A stretch of DNA of 49,011 nt from Marinitenerispora sediminis (GCF_003336425.1 NZ_QEIO01000027.1:1-49011), one strand, 5' to 3'. Positions 18,379 through 26,253 are shown, counted from the stretch's first letter. Notes: generated from the sequence alone by a model not told the origin. Translations and numbers: made by a program.

Positions 18379-18774
18379 ATGGACGCGGAGCGGGGGCCCG
18401 GGCCGGCGGACAGCGTGGGAGCCGACACGTGGGACGGCACCGCGCGGCGGGTCGCCGCGCTGCCGGGGATCCGGTCGGCGGCGGTCACGCTCACGGCGAC
18501 GCCCGTGGAGATCGAGGCGCGGACGGACGACGGGCGGTGGGTCTACTTCCACGCCCGCCACGACCAGGTGTGGCTCGGCGTGGGGGAGGACGTCGACACG
18601 GCCTGCGTGAACGAGGAGGGCGCGACGCGGCTCACGCTCGCCGGCGCGGGGCGCTTCGCCACCGGGTACCTCGGCCCGGATGAGAGCTACCACGCATTCG
18701 CGCTGCTGTGGTCGCGCCGCAGGGAGTGGGAGGGCGGCGCGGCGTCCGGCCGCCTCGGCGGCCCCGGACGGTAG
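18379..18774 (+). CDS. Hypothetical protein, 131 aa
   Basis: I do not recognise a family. The frame starts at ATG with GGGAGG about 9 nt upstream and encodes a soluble, acidic protein without membrane segments. A compact alpha/beta-looking core (RVAALPGIRSAAVTLTATPVEIEARTDDGRWVYFHAR through YLGPDESYHAFALLWSRR) is followed by a Gly/Arg-rich tail. Codon use is like that of the other chromosomal genes. It lies just beyond the two IS remnants, so its original neighbours may have been lost. Confidence 0.55.
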   Translation: MDAERGPGPADSVGADTWDGTARRVAALPGIRSAAVTLTATPVEIEARTDDGRWVYFHARHDQVWLGVGEDVDTACVNEEGATRLTLAGAGRFATGYLGPDESYHAFALLWSRRREWEGGAASGRLGGPGR

Positions 18775-19404
18775 CGGTGGCGCCTCGGCGGTCCCGACCC
18801 GAGCGATCGCCTGGCGCGCCCGGGCCCGCGGGGACCACGCCCGGCGGCGCCTGTTCCTGCGCCGCGCCGGCACTCCGCGGACGGCGGCTGGCGGCCACCG
18901 TGCGGGGGCGCCGGCCGCTGGCCTGCTGAGGTTCGGCTCCGCGGTACCGGGCACCTGCGGGCTGCCCGGCCCGGTCGCCCGCACTCGGCCTCCCCGCTGA
19001 CGGGTCTCGGTCGGCCTGGCGGCCTCCCCTCCCCCCGGACGGGGGGGACGGGGGCCCGTCTTCCGCGCGAGGCGGACCGCGCCGCCGCGCGTCGGAGTGC
19101 CCGGCTCGGCCGTCGGCGACCGCGGCGGCCGCCCTGTCCGGACCGCTTCTCGGTGGCGGTTCGGGATGGCGTTGCCGGACTCGCGCTCGCCCGCGCTCCT
19201 GGGGACGGCCTCGGAACCGCGGTGCCGGAGCGGTTACCGGCCCGCCGACCGCCGGCGCGGCGGCCCGCCGGGTCCGGGCGTCCTGCTCAGGAACGCCGCG
19301 GACCGCGGGGACGCCGGAGGCTTCGGGCGGCGGGGCATCCGCACCGCCGCGCCGGACGCTGCCCGGGGGACTCGGTGATGAGCGGGTGGCACCGAGTCGC
19401 CCAG
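18775..19404. other. Non-coding GC-rich stretch
   Basis: About 630 bp with no frame that looks like a protein. A homopolymer-rich patch lies at 19025-19060 (runs of C and G). I see nothing else. Confidence 0.5.
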
Positions 19405-19435
19405 CCGGACGCCCCGCTCGGCGCGGGGCGTCCGG
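19405..19435 (-). terminator. Second hairpin downstream of LPMO1
   Basis: A perfect 13-bp stem (CCGGACGCCCCGC, 19405-19417, with 19423-19435) has a 5-nt loop. It lies about 105 nt beyond the LPMO1 stop and can terminate in either direction. Confidence 0.6.
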
Positions 19436-19513
19436 ACCGGAACCAGCGACCGCGGTGGTGGGCCCGGGCAGCCGGCGCGGCCGCCCGGGCGCCCGCGGCC
19501 ACCAACGCGCGGA

Positions 19514-19537
19514 CCGGCTCCCGACCCCGGGAGCCGG
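19514..19537 (-). terminator. Terminator immediately after LPMO1
   Basis: CCGGCTCCC (19514-19522) pairs with GGGAGCCGG (19529-19537) around a 6-nt loop, 3 nt past the stop codon of the minus-strand LPMO1 gene. Confidence 0.7.
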
Positions 19538-19540
19538 GGG

Positions 19541-20221
19541 TCAGGAGGAGCGGCAGAGCCGCTTCGGGGGTCCGGCGGGCTCGGCGGGGGCCGGCGCGGC
19601 GTGGTGCTCGTGGCCCGCGGCGGCCTCCTCGACCGGGGGTGCCTGCTCGTCGGCCGCCGGAGCCTCCGCGGCGGGGGCCTCCTCGTTCGCCGCCGCGGCG
19701 CCGACGTCGAGGTCGACGCAGGCGTAGAACGCGTTGGGGGTGTCGGCGATGTTCCAGACGGCCAGCAGCTTCTGGGGGCCGCTGTACCCGGAGAGGTCCA
19801 CGGTGTGCGTCACGGACGCCGGAGGCTGCGCGCCGCCGTCGTCGACGACCGCCACGCGCTCGCCGCCGATGAAGTACTCCCAGGTGCTGGTGCGGTGCTG
19901 GGCGGTCAGGGTCCAGGTGAAGTCCACCGTGGTCCCGACGGGAGTCACCTCCCAGCCCTTGCCGTCGTCGTCCAGGTCGGCGAACCGGGTGTTGCCGCCG
20001 CTGCAGCTGGTCAGGCCCTTCGGCCCCTCGACGCTCTGCGGCTCCCACTGGATCTCACCGCAGTCGACCGTGCCGGCCGCGCACTGGGCCTGCCGGCTCT
20101 CCGGCGAGGAGACGTACCCGTGGGCATAGGCCGTTCCCGCGGGGAGCATGGCGAACGCGAAGGGGGCCGCGAGGACACCGGCGGCGGCAGCGGCGGTCTT
20201 CCGTCTGAGGTTCAGGTTCAT
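19541..20221 (-). CDS. AA10 lytic polysaccharide monooxygenase with acidic C-terminal tail (LPMO1)
   Basis: This is a secreted copper enzyme that cleaves crystalline polysaccharide oxidatively. The 226-residue precursor has a signal peptide ending AYA|HGYVSSP, so cleavage leaves His34 as the N-terminal copper ligand. The second histidine-brace residue is His109 (TAQHRTSTWEYF) and the axial Phe is in NAFYACVD. Four cysteines (47, 54, 73, 168) fit two disulphides. The compact domain of about 143 residues resembles small chitin-active AA10 enzymes of actinobacteria, and the DasR-type operator upstream supports chitin. Unlike its neighbour it has a tail of about 50 residues rich in Ala, Glu and Pro, with GHEHH and a fifth Cys near the end (PKRLCRSS). 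The ATG has AAAAGG upstream. It is one half of a tandem duplication. Confidence 0.93.
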   Translation of the reverse strand: MNLNLRRKTAAAAAGVLAAPFAFAMLPAGTAYAHGYVSSPESRQAQCAAGTVDCGEIQWEPQSVEGPKGLTSCSGGNTRFADLDDDGKGWEVTPVGTTVDFTWTLTAQHRTSTWEYFIGGERVAVVDDGGAQPPASVTHTVDLSGYSGPQKLLAVWNIADTPNAFYACVDLDVGAAAANEEAPAAEAPAADEQAPPVEEAAAGHEHHAAPAPAEPAGPPKRLCRSS

Positions 20222-20551
20222 GGACGTGTCCTTTTCGTTCGAGCCGCGTGTCCCCCGAGAGCGGGCACCGGTCAGGCCGGAACGGCCGGGCGGAACCGGC
20301 GGAGTGGGGGCGCGGCATGGGGGATGTCACGAGGACCACGGCAAGATCCTCGGCAGGCGGGTCGCCGGCTCGTCCTGTCCGCGCCGGGCGCGCTACCGGC
20401 GGGGCGCGTCGACAGGGCCGATGGGGCGCGCTCCCAGGGCCATGTCGGACGCGCGGCGACGGAGGAGTCGGGTCGGCCCCGTGGTGGTGCCGGTGTCGTC
20501 CGTTCGACGTCGAGGACCGGCCGATCGGGGGTTTCCGCTCGCCTGTGAATG
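20222..20551 (-). other. Long 5' leader of LPMO1
   Basis: The predicted transcript start near 20553 leaves about 330 nt untranslated. It is similar along its whole length to the leader of LPMO2 at 21598-21936, and no conserved small frame stands out. Confidence 0.55.
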
Positions 20552-20593
20552 CGGTCAAGACCGTAATTGCCGCGCCATTCGGGGTCAAGGACC
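20552..20593 (-). promoter_or_regulatory. LPMO1 promoter with paired DasR/chitinase-type operators
   Basis: On the minus strand, TTGACC (20583-20588) and TACGGT (20560-20565) are separated by exactly 17 nt. CGGTCAAGACCG (20552-20563) overlaps the -10 and start site, and a degenerate copy GGGTCAAGGACC (20582-20593) covers the -35, 30 nt away. These resemble the 12-bp direct repeats of Streptomyces chitinase promoters and the DasR element (TGGTCTAGACCA). Confidence 0.72.
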
Positions 20594-21004
20594 GATGGCC
20601 CGAAGCCGGCCGCCTGACGGATACCGAATTGCGGAATTCCTCGTTTTTCTCACCGGTGACCTGGAGCTTCCTCCGGGCGGCGTATCCACCCCCACACGGG
20701 GAGTCACCGCCACACATCCTGGCCCTGGCCTGGGGGATCACCACCTCCACCAAAACGGAAAGCGCTTCCCGTGAAAATTCCGCGCCCGGTACCGGAATGA
20801 ACTCCATTCCCGCCCGCACTGGACGAGGCCCCCGGAATACCTCCTCGCCCGGAGCAGCCAGCCGCAACGGCACCTGCGAGGGCCATCGGCCACCGGCTCA
20901 TCCCACCGGCCGATGAACCGACCCCGGATTCCGCGGTCCGGAATGGCGCGGCGCCTCGCAGCGGCCGGGGCGGGTGGGGCCGGGGCGCGACCCGCGACGT
21001 GGTG
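20594..21004. other. Spacer between the LPMO copies, with a LacI-like palindrome
   Basis: Similarity to the region upstream of LPMO2 fades at about 20,690. GGAAAGCGCTTCCC (20757-20770) is a near-perfect palindrome with the central GCGC of LacI-family sugar-repressor operators. I see no gene here. Confidence 0.4.
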
Positions 21005-21053
21005 CCCGGGCGGCCCGCCGGGCCGCCCGGGGCGGTGGCGGTCAGACCGCCAC
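21005..21053 (-). terminator. Double hairpin terminator of LPMO2
   Basis: CCCGGGCGGCCC (21005-21016) pairs perfectly with 21020-21031. A second stem, GTGGCGGT (21035-21042) with ACCGCCAC (21046-21053), follows. Both lie within 62 nt of the LPMO2 stop. Confidence 0.75.
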
Positions 21054-21066
21054 GCGGAGGCAGGGG

Positions 21067-21597
21067 TCAGGCGGCGCCGACGTTCACGTCGACGCAGGCG
21101 TAGAACGCGTTGGCGGTGTCCGCGATGTTCCAGACGGCCAGCACCTTCTGCGGGCCGCTGAACCCGGAGAGGTTCACGCTGTGGGACACCGTGGCGGGCG
21201 GCTGCGCGCCGTTGTCGTTGAAGGACGCCACGCGGGTGCCGCCGACGTAGTACTCCCAGGTGCTGGTGCGGTGCTGGACGGTCAGGGTCCAGGTGAAGTT
21301 CACGGTGCGCCCGACCGGGGTCACCCGCCAGCCCCGGCCGTTGTCGTCGAGTTCGGCGAACCGGGCGTTGCCGCCGCTGCAGCTGGTCAGGCCCTTGGGC
21401 CCCTCGACACTCTGCGGCTCCCAGCGGATGTCGCCGCAGCTGACCGTGCCGGCCGCGCACTGGGCCTGCCGGCTCGCGGGCGAGGAGACGTAGCCGTGCG
21501 CGTAGGCGGAGCTCGCGGGCAGGGCGACGAAGACGAGGGGGGCCGCGACGACCCCGGCCGCGGCGGCGACGAGCTTGCGTTTCAGGTTCCGGATCAT
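21067..21597 (-). CDS. AA10 lytic polysaccharide monooxygenase, single domain (LPMO2)
   Basis: This 176-residue secreted LPMO is the paralogue of LPMO1. The signal peptide ends AYA|HGYVSSP. The histidine brace is His34 and His109 (TVQHRTSTWEYY), with the axial Phe in NAFYACVD and four cysteines at the same places. It ends directly after the catalytic domain (VDVNVGAA), without the acidic tail of LPMO1 or any carbohydrate-binding module. I chose the ATG at 21597 because AAGGA lies 8 nt upstream, in a context shared with LPMO1 (AAGGACACG), and because it begins the signal peptide. The two mature domains are closely similar, with substitutions mostly at the surface (such as SFNDNG for VVDDGG), so they may differ in substrate face preference. 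The likely substrate is chitin, from overall resemblance and operator context. Confidence 0.93.
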   Translation of the reverse strand: MIRNLKRKLVAAAAGVVAAPLVFVALPASSAYAHGYVSSPASRQAQCAAGTVSCGDIRWEPQSVEGPKGLTSCSGGNARFAELDDNGRGWRVTPVGRTVNFTWTLTVQHRTSTWEYYVGGTRVASFNDNGAQPPATVSHSVNLSGFSGPQKVLAVWNIADTANAFYACVDVNVGAA

Positions 21598-21936
21598 GGT
21601 CGTGTCCTTCTCGGTCGAACCGCGTCTCCCCGCGGGCGGGGCACCGGTCGGGCCGCGACGGCCCGGACGGACCGACGGGGTGGGAAGGCGCGGCGTGGGG
21701 GATGGGACGAGGACCTCGGCGGGTCCTCCGCGGGCGAGGCGCGGCGGCTCGTCCTGTCGCGGCGCCGGCCGCGCTGCCGGCGGACACGTCGACGGACCGG
21801 CGGGGCACTGTCCCCAGGGCGGTGTCGGACGCGAAGTGACAGGGCGAGTCCGGTGTGTCCCGCGGCACGGACCGGTGGCGCTCGTTCGACGTCGTGGATC
21901 GGCCGGGCCGGCCCGGGATTCCGCTCGCCGTGAATC
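21598..21936 (-). other. Long 5' leader of LPMO2
   Basis: About 340 nt between the predicted start site near 21938 and the ATG. It is homologous to the LPMO1 leader over its full length. No gene is seen. Confidence 0.55.
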
Positions 21937-21978
21937 TGGTCTAGACCGTAATTGCCGCGCCATTCCTGGTCAAGAGCG
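21937..21978 (-). promoter_or_regulatory. LPMO2 promoter with paired DasR/chitinase-type operators
   Basis: The minus strand carries TTGACC (-35, 21968-21973), a 17-nt spacer and TACGGT (-10, 21945-21950). TGGTCTAGACCG (21937-21948) matches 11 of 12 positions of the palindromic DasR core. A weaker repeat TGGTCAAGAGCG (21967-21978) lies 30 nt away over the -35. The same geometry occurs at LPMO1. Confidence 0.8.
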
Positions 21979-22363
21979 GGGCGCCGCAGAATCCGCCGCG
22001 CACGCCGGAATCCCGAATTGCGGAAAACTCTCCCCGCCGGCAATGACCTGGACCTTTCCACCACCCTTCACGCGGCAATTCTCCGACGCTCCTCCCTCCG
22101 CTGCACGGCGATGACCTGGGGCGACATCCTGCACAGCGAGCCCGGAAAGCGACGTCCGCCGCACTTCTTCCGATCCGGTGCCGGCGTAAGCATTCTCTGA
22201 CCCGCCCGCCAGCTAGCAGCGGTCCGCGAAACCCAGCCCGATGTCCGGCGCGCGCAAGCTCGGCGGATTATTTCCTTTATATGCTTTTCCTCCGATTTTG
22301 TGGGGCTATGTGGGCATGGACCGGCCCGCCGAAATCGACGAGCCCCCGCGCTGCCCCAGGCGC
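21979..22363. other. Non-coding spacer upstream of the S4-domain gene
   Basis: No gene is seen. The first 90 bp belong to the duplicated LPMO upstream region, and an AT-rich patch lies at 22262-22310. Confidence 0.45.
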
Positions 22364-22369
22364 TACAGT
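22364..22369 (+). promoter_or_regulatory. Candidate -10 (TACAGT) of the S4-domain gene
   Basis: TACAGT fits TANNNT and would start transcription near 22376, about 50 nt before the chosen GTG. This excludes longer upstream readings of the protein. No clear -35 is seen. Confidence 0.4.
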
Positions 22370-22427
22370 GCGGGACAGGGGCACCTCCGACGATGAGCCG
22401 CCGACCGCCGAGGAAGTGGGACCGACC

Positions 22428-22874
22428 GTGGACGAACGAGGAGACCGCGCGGAGACCCGGCCGCCGCCGGCCCGCCCGTCCGAGCCCGCTCCCGCGCTGC
22501 CGCCCGGTCCGGCCAGCACCCGCGTGGACCGCTGGCTGTGGGCGGTGCGGCTGACCAAGACCCGCGCCGAGGCCGCGCAGGCGTGCCGGGGCGGACACGT
22601 CCGCGTCAACGACCGCACGGCCAAGCCCGCCGCGTCCGTCGGCCCGGGGGACGTCGTCCGGCTGCACGCGCACGGTGTGACCAGGATCGTCGAGGTGGCA
22701 CACGTGATCGAGAAGCGGGTCGGCGCGCCGATCGCGGTCCGCTGCTATGTCGACAACACGCCCGCGCCGCCCCCGCAGGCGGCCGCCCCCGTCGCCTACC
22801 GCGCCCGCGGGGCCGGGCGTCCCACCAAGCGGGACCGCCGCCGGCTCGACCGGCTCCGCGCCGAGGGCGGCTGA
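22428..22874 (+). CDS. S4-domain RNA-binding protein (Hsp15-like)
   Basis: This 148-residue protein carries an S4 domain like that of Hsp15 (HslR), which binds free 50S subunits with attached nascent chain in heat-stressed E. coli. After a Pro-rich head of about 30 residues the S4 core reads [48 protein letters not shown]. It is followed by [23 protein letters not shown] and a basic C-terminal helix ([19 protein letters not shown]), typical of the family. The GTG at 22428 is preferred because a probable promoter lies at 22364; its ribosome site (AGGAAG) is a little distant, so a later start cannot be excluded. It is monocistronic. Confidence 0.82.
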   Translation: MDERGDRAETRPPPARPSEPAPALPPGPASTRVDRWLWAVRLTKTRAEAAQACRGGHVRVNDRTAKPAASVGPGDVVRLHAHGVTRIVEVAHVIEKRVGAPIAVRCYVDNTPAPPPQAAAPVAYRARGAGRPTKRDRRRLDRLRAEGG

Positions 22875-23250
22875 TCCCGCCCCGGGCCCCAGCCCGGAGC
22901 TCACCGCCGCACCCGGCCGGCCGCCGCTTCCGCCCGCATGGGCGGGGAGAGCGGCAGCCGCCCGGCCTGCCCGCCGGCCGCGGAGCCGGCCCGGTGCCGT
23001 CGGACCCCCACCGGACACGTTCCGGGTCGCACCCGCGTCCGCGCGGCGCTGCGGGCCCGGGGCGCCGCGCCGTCCGACCCCGCACTCCGCCGCCGCCGAG
23101 CGCCGACAGCCCCCAGGGCACCCGCGCCCCGCGCTGGCCACCGCCCGGCCCCGCAGGGGGCCGCCCCGCCGCGGTCCGGCTCTCCCCTGGCTCCCGTGTG
23201 CCGCCGCGGCGGCCGCTATTGCGAAGCGCGGGTCCCGCGCCGTACGGTCA
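22875..23250. other. Non-coding GC-rich spacer
   Basis: About 375 bp between the S4 gene and the riboswitch. I see no credible gene or terminator. Confidence 0.45.
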
Positions 23251-23254
23251 TGGG

Positions 23255-23431
23255 GCCGTGGTGTTCGGGAAGCCGGTGCGAAGCCGGCGCGGCCCTCGCC
23301 ACTGTGTACGGGAAGTTCGGCACCACCGACCGCGCGGCCAGCACGGTCCGGTCCAGGCCACTGGGGCGGCGACGCCCTGGGAAGGCCGGTGCCGGGCGTC
23401 GACCCGGAAGCCAGGAGACCGGCTGCGGCGC
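23255..23431 (+). promoter_or_regulatory. Cobalamin riboswitch
   Basis: The conserved blocks appear in order: GGGAAGCCGGTGCGAAGCC (23267-23285), GCGGCCCTCGCCACTGT (23288-23305), GGCCACTGGGG, the CCTGGGAAGG region (near 23376-23385), and the B12 box GAAGCCAGGAGACCGGC (23407-23423). It precedes cbiM. Adenosylcobalamin binding should block translation, since the ribosome-binding region lies just after the B12 box. Confidence 0.93.
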
Positions 23432-23473
23432 ATGACGACCATCCACGAGGTGCTGGAGAGTTGGTCCCACAAC

Positions 23474-24196
23474 ATGCATATCGCTGAGGGCTTCCTACCG
23501 CCCGTGCACGCGGTGGCCTGGACCGTCGCCGCGGCCCCCTTCGTCCTCCACGGCGCCCGCTCGGTCACGCTGGCCGTGCGCGCCGATCCCGACGCCAAGC
23601 TCCTCCTCGGCGCGTCCGGCGCCTTCTGCTTCGTACTGTCGGCGCTGAAGATCCCGTCCGTCACCGGCAGCTGCTCGCACCCCACCGGGGCCGGGCTCGG
23701 CGCGATCTTGTTCCGGCCGCCCGTCATGGCGGCCCTGGGCACCGTCACCCTGCTGTTCCAGGCGCTGCTGCTCGCCCACGGCGGCCTCACCACGCTGGGC
23801 GCGAACGTGTTCTCCATGGCGGTTGTCGGCCCGTGGGTCGGGTACGGCGGGTACCGGCTGGTCCGGCGGCTCACCGCACGGCTGCCCGAGACCACCGCGC
23901 TCGGCTTCGCGGTGTTCGCGGGGGCGGCGCTGGCGTCGCTGAGCACGTATTCGGTGACCAGCCTGCAACTGGCGCTGGCCTTCCCCGACGCCGGCAGCGG
24001 CGTTCTGGGCGCCTTCGCGAAGTTCGGTGCCATCTTCTCCATCACCCAGATCCCGCTCGCCGTGATCGAGGGCCTCGTCACGGTCGTCATCGTGCGGCTG
24101 CTGAGCACGGTCGCCCGCGACGAACTCCTCCGGCTGGCCGTGCTGCGGTCGGCCGCGGGCGGTTCCGCCGCGCCGGCCGGCGGAAGGGCGGTGTGA
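23474..24196 (+). CDS. cbiM: Cobalt ECF transporter substrate-capture protein CbiM
   Basis: This 240-residue membrane protein is the S-component of the CbiMNQO cobalt importer. I chose the internal ATG at 23474 because CbiM proteins begin Met-His (here [16 protein letters not shown]). The free N-terminus and His2 form part of the metal site, completed by the His of [11 protein letters not shown]. An ATG at 23432 would add 14 residues and bury this site. About six or seven hydrophobic helices follow ([34 protein letters not shown] is diagnostic). The protein imports Co2+ for cobalamin synthesis. It is directly under a cobalamin riboswitch and is followed after 3 nt by cbiN. Confidence 0.92.
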   Translation: MHIAEGFLPPVHAVAWTVAAAPFVLHGARSVTLAVRADPDAKLLLGASGAFCFVLSALKIPSVTGSCSHPTGAGLGAILFRPPVMAALGTVTLLFQALLLAHGGLTTLGANVFSMAVVGPWVGYGGYRLVRRLTARLPETTALGFAVFAGAALASLSTYSVTSLQLALAFPDAGSGVLGAFAKFGAIFSITQIPLAVIEGLVTVVIVRLLSTVARDELLRLAVLRSAAGGSAAPAGGRAV

Positions 24197-24199
24197 GAC

Positions 24200-24649
24200 A
24201 TGGCATCCCCGGAACGCGACACCGCCGGGCACGGCGGCACGCCGGCGGACGGCGGCGGGCCCGGACCCCGGACGAGCGGGCGCCCGCGGGCCGCGACGAC
24301 GTGGCTGCTGGTGCTGGTCGCCGCGCTGATCGCCGTACTGCCGCTCCTCATCGGGGCGGGACGGCACCTGGCCGAGCCGTTCGCCGGTGCGGACGGCCAG
24401 GCGGAGGAGGCGGTCGGCGAGCTCGCGCCCGACTACCGGCCCTGGTTCGCGCCGCTGTACGAGGCGCCGTCCGGCGAGATCGAGTCCGGCCTGTTCGCGC
24501 TGCAGGCGGCGATCGGCGCCGGGGTCATCGGCTACTACTTCGGCGCCGCGCGGACCCGGCACCGGCTGCGGCCGGCCGCCGGGGGCGTGCGGCCCGGCGG
24601 CGGTGCGTCCCCCGGCGCGGAGGCCGGACCAGGGACAGACCGGCGCTGA
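24200..24649 (+). CDS. cbiN: Cobalt transporter accessory subunit CbiN
   Basis: CbiN is a small two-helix membrane protein that helps load cobalt into CbiM. The 149-residue protein has an extended Gly/Pro-rich head, helix 1 (TTWLLVLVAALIAVLPLLIG), the extracytoplasmic loop with the family pattern FAGADGQAEEAVGELAPDYRPWFAPLYEAPSGEIESGLFALQAA, and helix 2 ending GYYFGAARTR. Head and tail are longer than in enteric CbiN. It sits between cbiM and cbiQ with 3-nt gaps. Confidence 0.92.
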   Translation: MASPERDTAGHGGTPADGGGPGPRTSGRPRAATTWLLVLVAALIAVLPLLIGAGRHLAEPFAGADGQAEEAVGELAPDYRPWFAPLYEAPSGEIESGLFALQAAIGAGVIGYYFGAARTRHRLRPAAGGVRPGGGASPGAEAGPGTDRR

Positions 24650-24652
24650 CCT

Positions 24653-25399
24653 GTGCTCGCGATCGACGCCGCGGCCCACAGCAGCCCCTGGCGGCGGGTG
24701 CACCCCGCCGTCAAGGGCACGCTCTTCGGAGGTCTGCTGGCCTGCGCCCTGGTGCTGCCGGTGTGGCCGGGTGCCGCGCTGAGCGCCCTGGCCGCGCTGG
24801 CGGTCGGTTTCGGTCCGGCACGGGTGCCGCCGCGCGCGTTCGCCCGTGCCGCGTGGGTGCCGCTGCTCTTCGTGCTCACCGGGGCGGTGACGATGCTCGT
24901 CAGCGTCGGCGGACCGGACGCCGTGCTGGCGTGGGCGCCGGACGGCTGGCGGCGCGCCGCCGAGGTCGCCGGCCGGGCGGCCGCGGCGCTGTGCTGCCAG
25001 CTGATGTTCGCCTTCAGCACGCCGCTCGCCGACCTGCTCCCCCGCCTGGCGCGGCTCGGCCTGCCGACCGCGCTGGTCGAGACGGTGGCGCTGACGTACC
25101 GGATGCTGTTCGTCCTGCTGGACACCGCGCGCCGGATCCGCACCGCGCAGGCGGGCCGCCTCGGCTACCAGACCCGTGCCGCGTGGGTCCGCTCGCTGGG
25201 CGTGCTCGGCGCGGCCGTGTTCGTCCGCTCCTTCGAGCGCGCCCGCCGGATGCGGCGCGGCCTGGAGTGCCGTGGCTACGAGGGCGAGCTCACCGTACTC
25301 GTCGACACACCGCCGGTCCGGCCGGCGGCGCTGCTCGCGGCGGCCCTGCCCCCGTTGTCGGTGGCCGCCGCCGCCCTGCACCCCGGGATGTGGCCGTGA
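24653..25399 (+). CDS. cbiQ: ECF transporter transmembrane subunit CbiQ
   Basis: CbiQ is the energy-coupling membrane protein that links CbiM to the ATPase. The 248-residue protein has several hydrophobic helices, the conserved ALTYRMLFVLLDTARRIRTAQAGRLG coupling region and a second coupling helix (FERARRMRRGLECRGY), both typical of EcfT/CbiQ. It starts at GTG 3 nt after cbiN, and its TGA overlaps the GTG of cbiO. Confidence 0.92.
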   Translation: MLAIDAAAHSSPWRRVHPAVKGTLFGGLLACALVLPVWPGAALSALAALAVGFGPARVPPRAFARAAWVPLLFVLTGAVTMLVSVGGPDAVLAWAPDGWRRAAEVAGRAAAALCCQLMFAFSTPLADLLPRLARLGLPTALVETVALTYRMLFVLLDTARRIRTAQAGRLGYQTRAAWVRSLGVLGAAVFVRSFERARRMRRGLECRGYEGELTVLVDTPPVRPAALLAAALPPLSVAAAALHPGMWP

Positions 25400-26253
25400 C
25401 CGACTCCGACGCCTCCACCGCCCGGCCCGCCGTCCTGGCCGGCCGCGGCCTCGCCTTCGGCTACCACGCGACCGATCCGGCCCCGGTGTTCACGGACGTG
25501 TCGGTCGAGGTGCTCTCCGGCGAGGTGCTGGCGGTCCTCGGCCCCAACGGGGGCGGCAAGACCACCCTGCTGCGGCTGCTCGCCGGCAGCCTCACCCCGG
25601 ACGCCGGGCGGATCGTCCTGGACGGCGCCGCCGTGCGGCGCACCCGGCGCGGGACCGCCGGGTTGCGCCGCCGCGTGCAGCTGGTCTTCCAGGACCCCGA
25701 TGACCAGCTCTTCTCGGCGAGCGTCACCCAGGACGTGTCGTTCGGTCCGCTCAACCAGGGCCTGGCCGAGCGGGAGGTCCGCGACCGCGTCGCGTGGGCG
25801 CTCGCGGCACTGGACATCACCGGCCTGGCGGAGCGGCCGACCCATCTGCTCTCCTTCGGCCAGCGCAAACGCGTGGTACTGGCCGGTGCGCTGGCGATGC
25901 GGCCGGACGTGCTCGTCCTCGACGAGCCGACCGCCGGCCTCGATCCGGCCGGTGTCGAGTCGCTGCTGGCCACGCTGGAGGGACTGCGCTCGGCCGGCAC
26001 GACCCTGGTCGTCTCGACACACGACGTCGACCTCGCGCACCGCTGGGCCGACCGCGCCCTGCTGCTGGACCGGGCCGTGCTGGCGGTCGGTCCGGCACGG
26101 GAGGTGCTGGCCGACCCCGCCCTGCTGTCCGCCGCCCGGCTCCGCCCGGCGTGGGGCCCGGCGGTGGGTTCCGCCCTGCGCGCGGCGGGGGCGCTCCCGG
26201 CGGCCGCCCCGGACCCGGCGACTCCGGACGACGTGATCCGGTTGGGCGGATGA
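25396..26253 (+). CDS. cbiO: Cobalt ECF transporter ATPase CbiO
   Basis: This 285-residue ATPase powers the cobalt importer, probably as a homodimer. Walker A is GPNGGGKT, the Q-loop is FQDPDDQLFSASV (the ECF-type DDQ motif), the signature is LSFGQRKR, Walker B is VLVLDEPTAGLD and the switch is STHDVDL. GTG at 25396 overlaps the cbiQ stop (GTGA). The last codons (DDVIRLGG) sit exactly against an ECF-sigma remnant on the other strand. The C-terminus is near normal family length, so the protein is probably intact. Confidence 0.93.
   Translation: MTDSDASTARPAVLAGRGLAFGYHATDPAPVFTDVSVEVLSGEVLAVLGPNGGGKTTLLRLLAGSLTPDAGRIVLDGAAVRRTRRGTAGLRRRVQLVFQDPDDQLFSASVTQDVSFGPLNQGLAEREVRDRVAWALAALDITGLAERPTHLLSFGQRKRVVLAGALAMRPDVLVLDEPTAGLDPAGVESLLATLEGLRSAGTTLVVSTHDVDLAHRWADRALLLDRAVLAVGPAREVLADPALLSAARLRPAWGPAVGSALRAAGALPAAAPDPATPDDVIRLGG

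Larger units (their letters stand above)
19541..22070. repeat. Tandem duplication of an LPMO gene with its promoter
   Basis: Two direct copies are about 1.0-1.15 kb each: 19541-20690 and 21067-22070. Each has coding region, leader of about 330 nt, promoter, operator pair and about 100 bp further upstream. Landmarks repeated in both include AAGGACACG before the ATG, GTTCGACGTCG in the leader and CCGAATTGCGGA upstream. The terminators and the LPMO1 tail are not shared. Confidence 0.85.

Noticed and set aside
23432-23473. N-terminal 14-residue extension of CbiM from the ATG at 23432
   Set aside because: CbiM needs the free Met-His N-terminus for metal binding, and the extension overlaps the riboswitch expression platform.
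25817-26253. Open continuation of the ECF sigma frame antisense to cbiO as a normal sigma C-terminus
   Set aside because: The translation is Pro/Arg-rich with no region 4 helix-turn-helix; it is antisense to well-conserved CbiO motifs.
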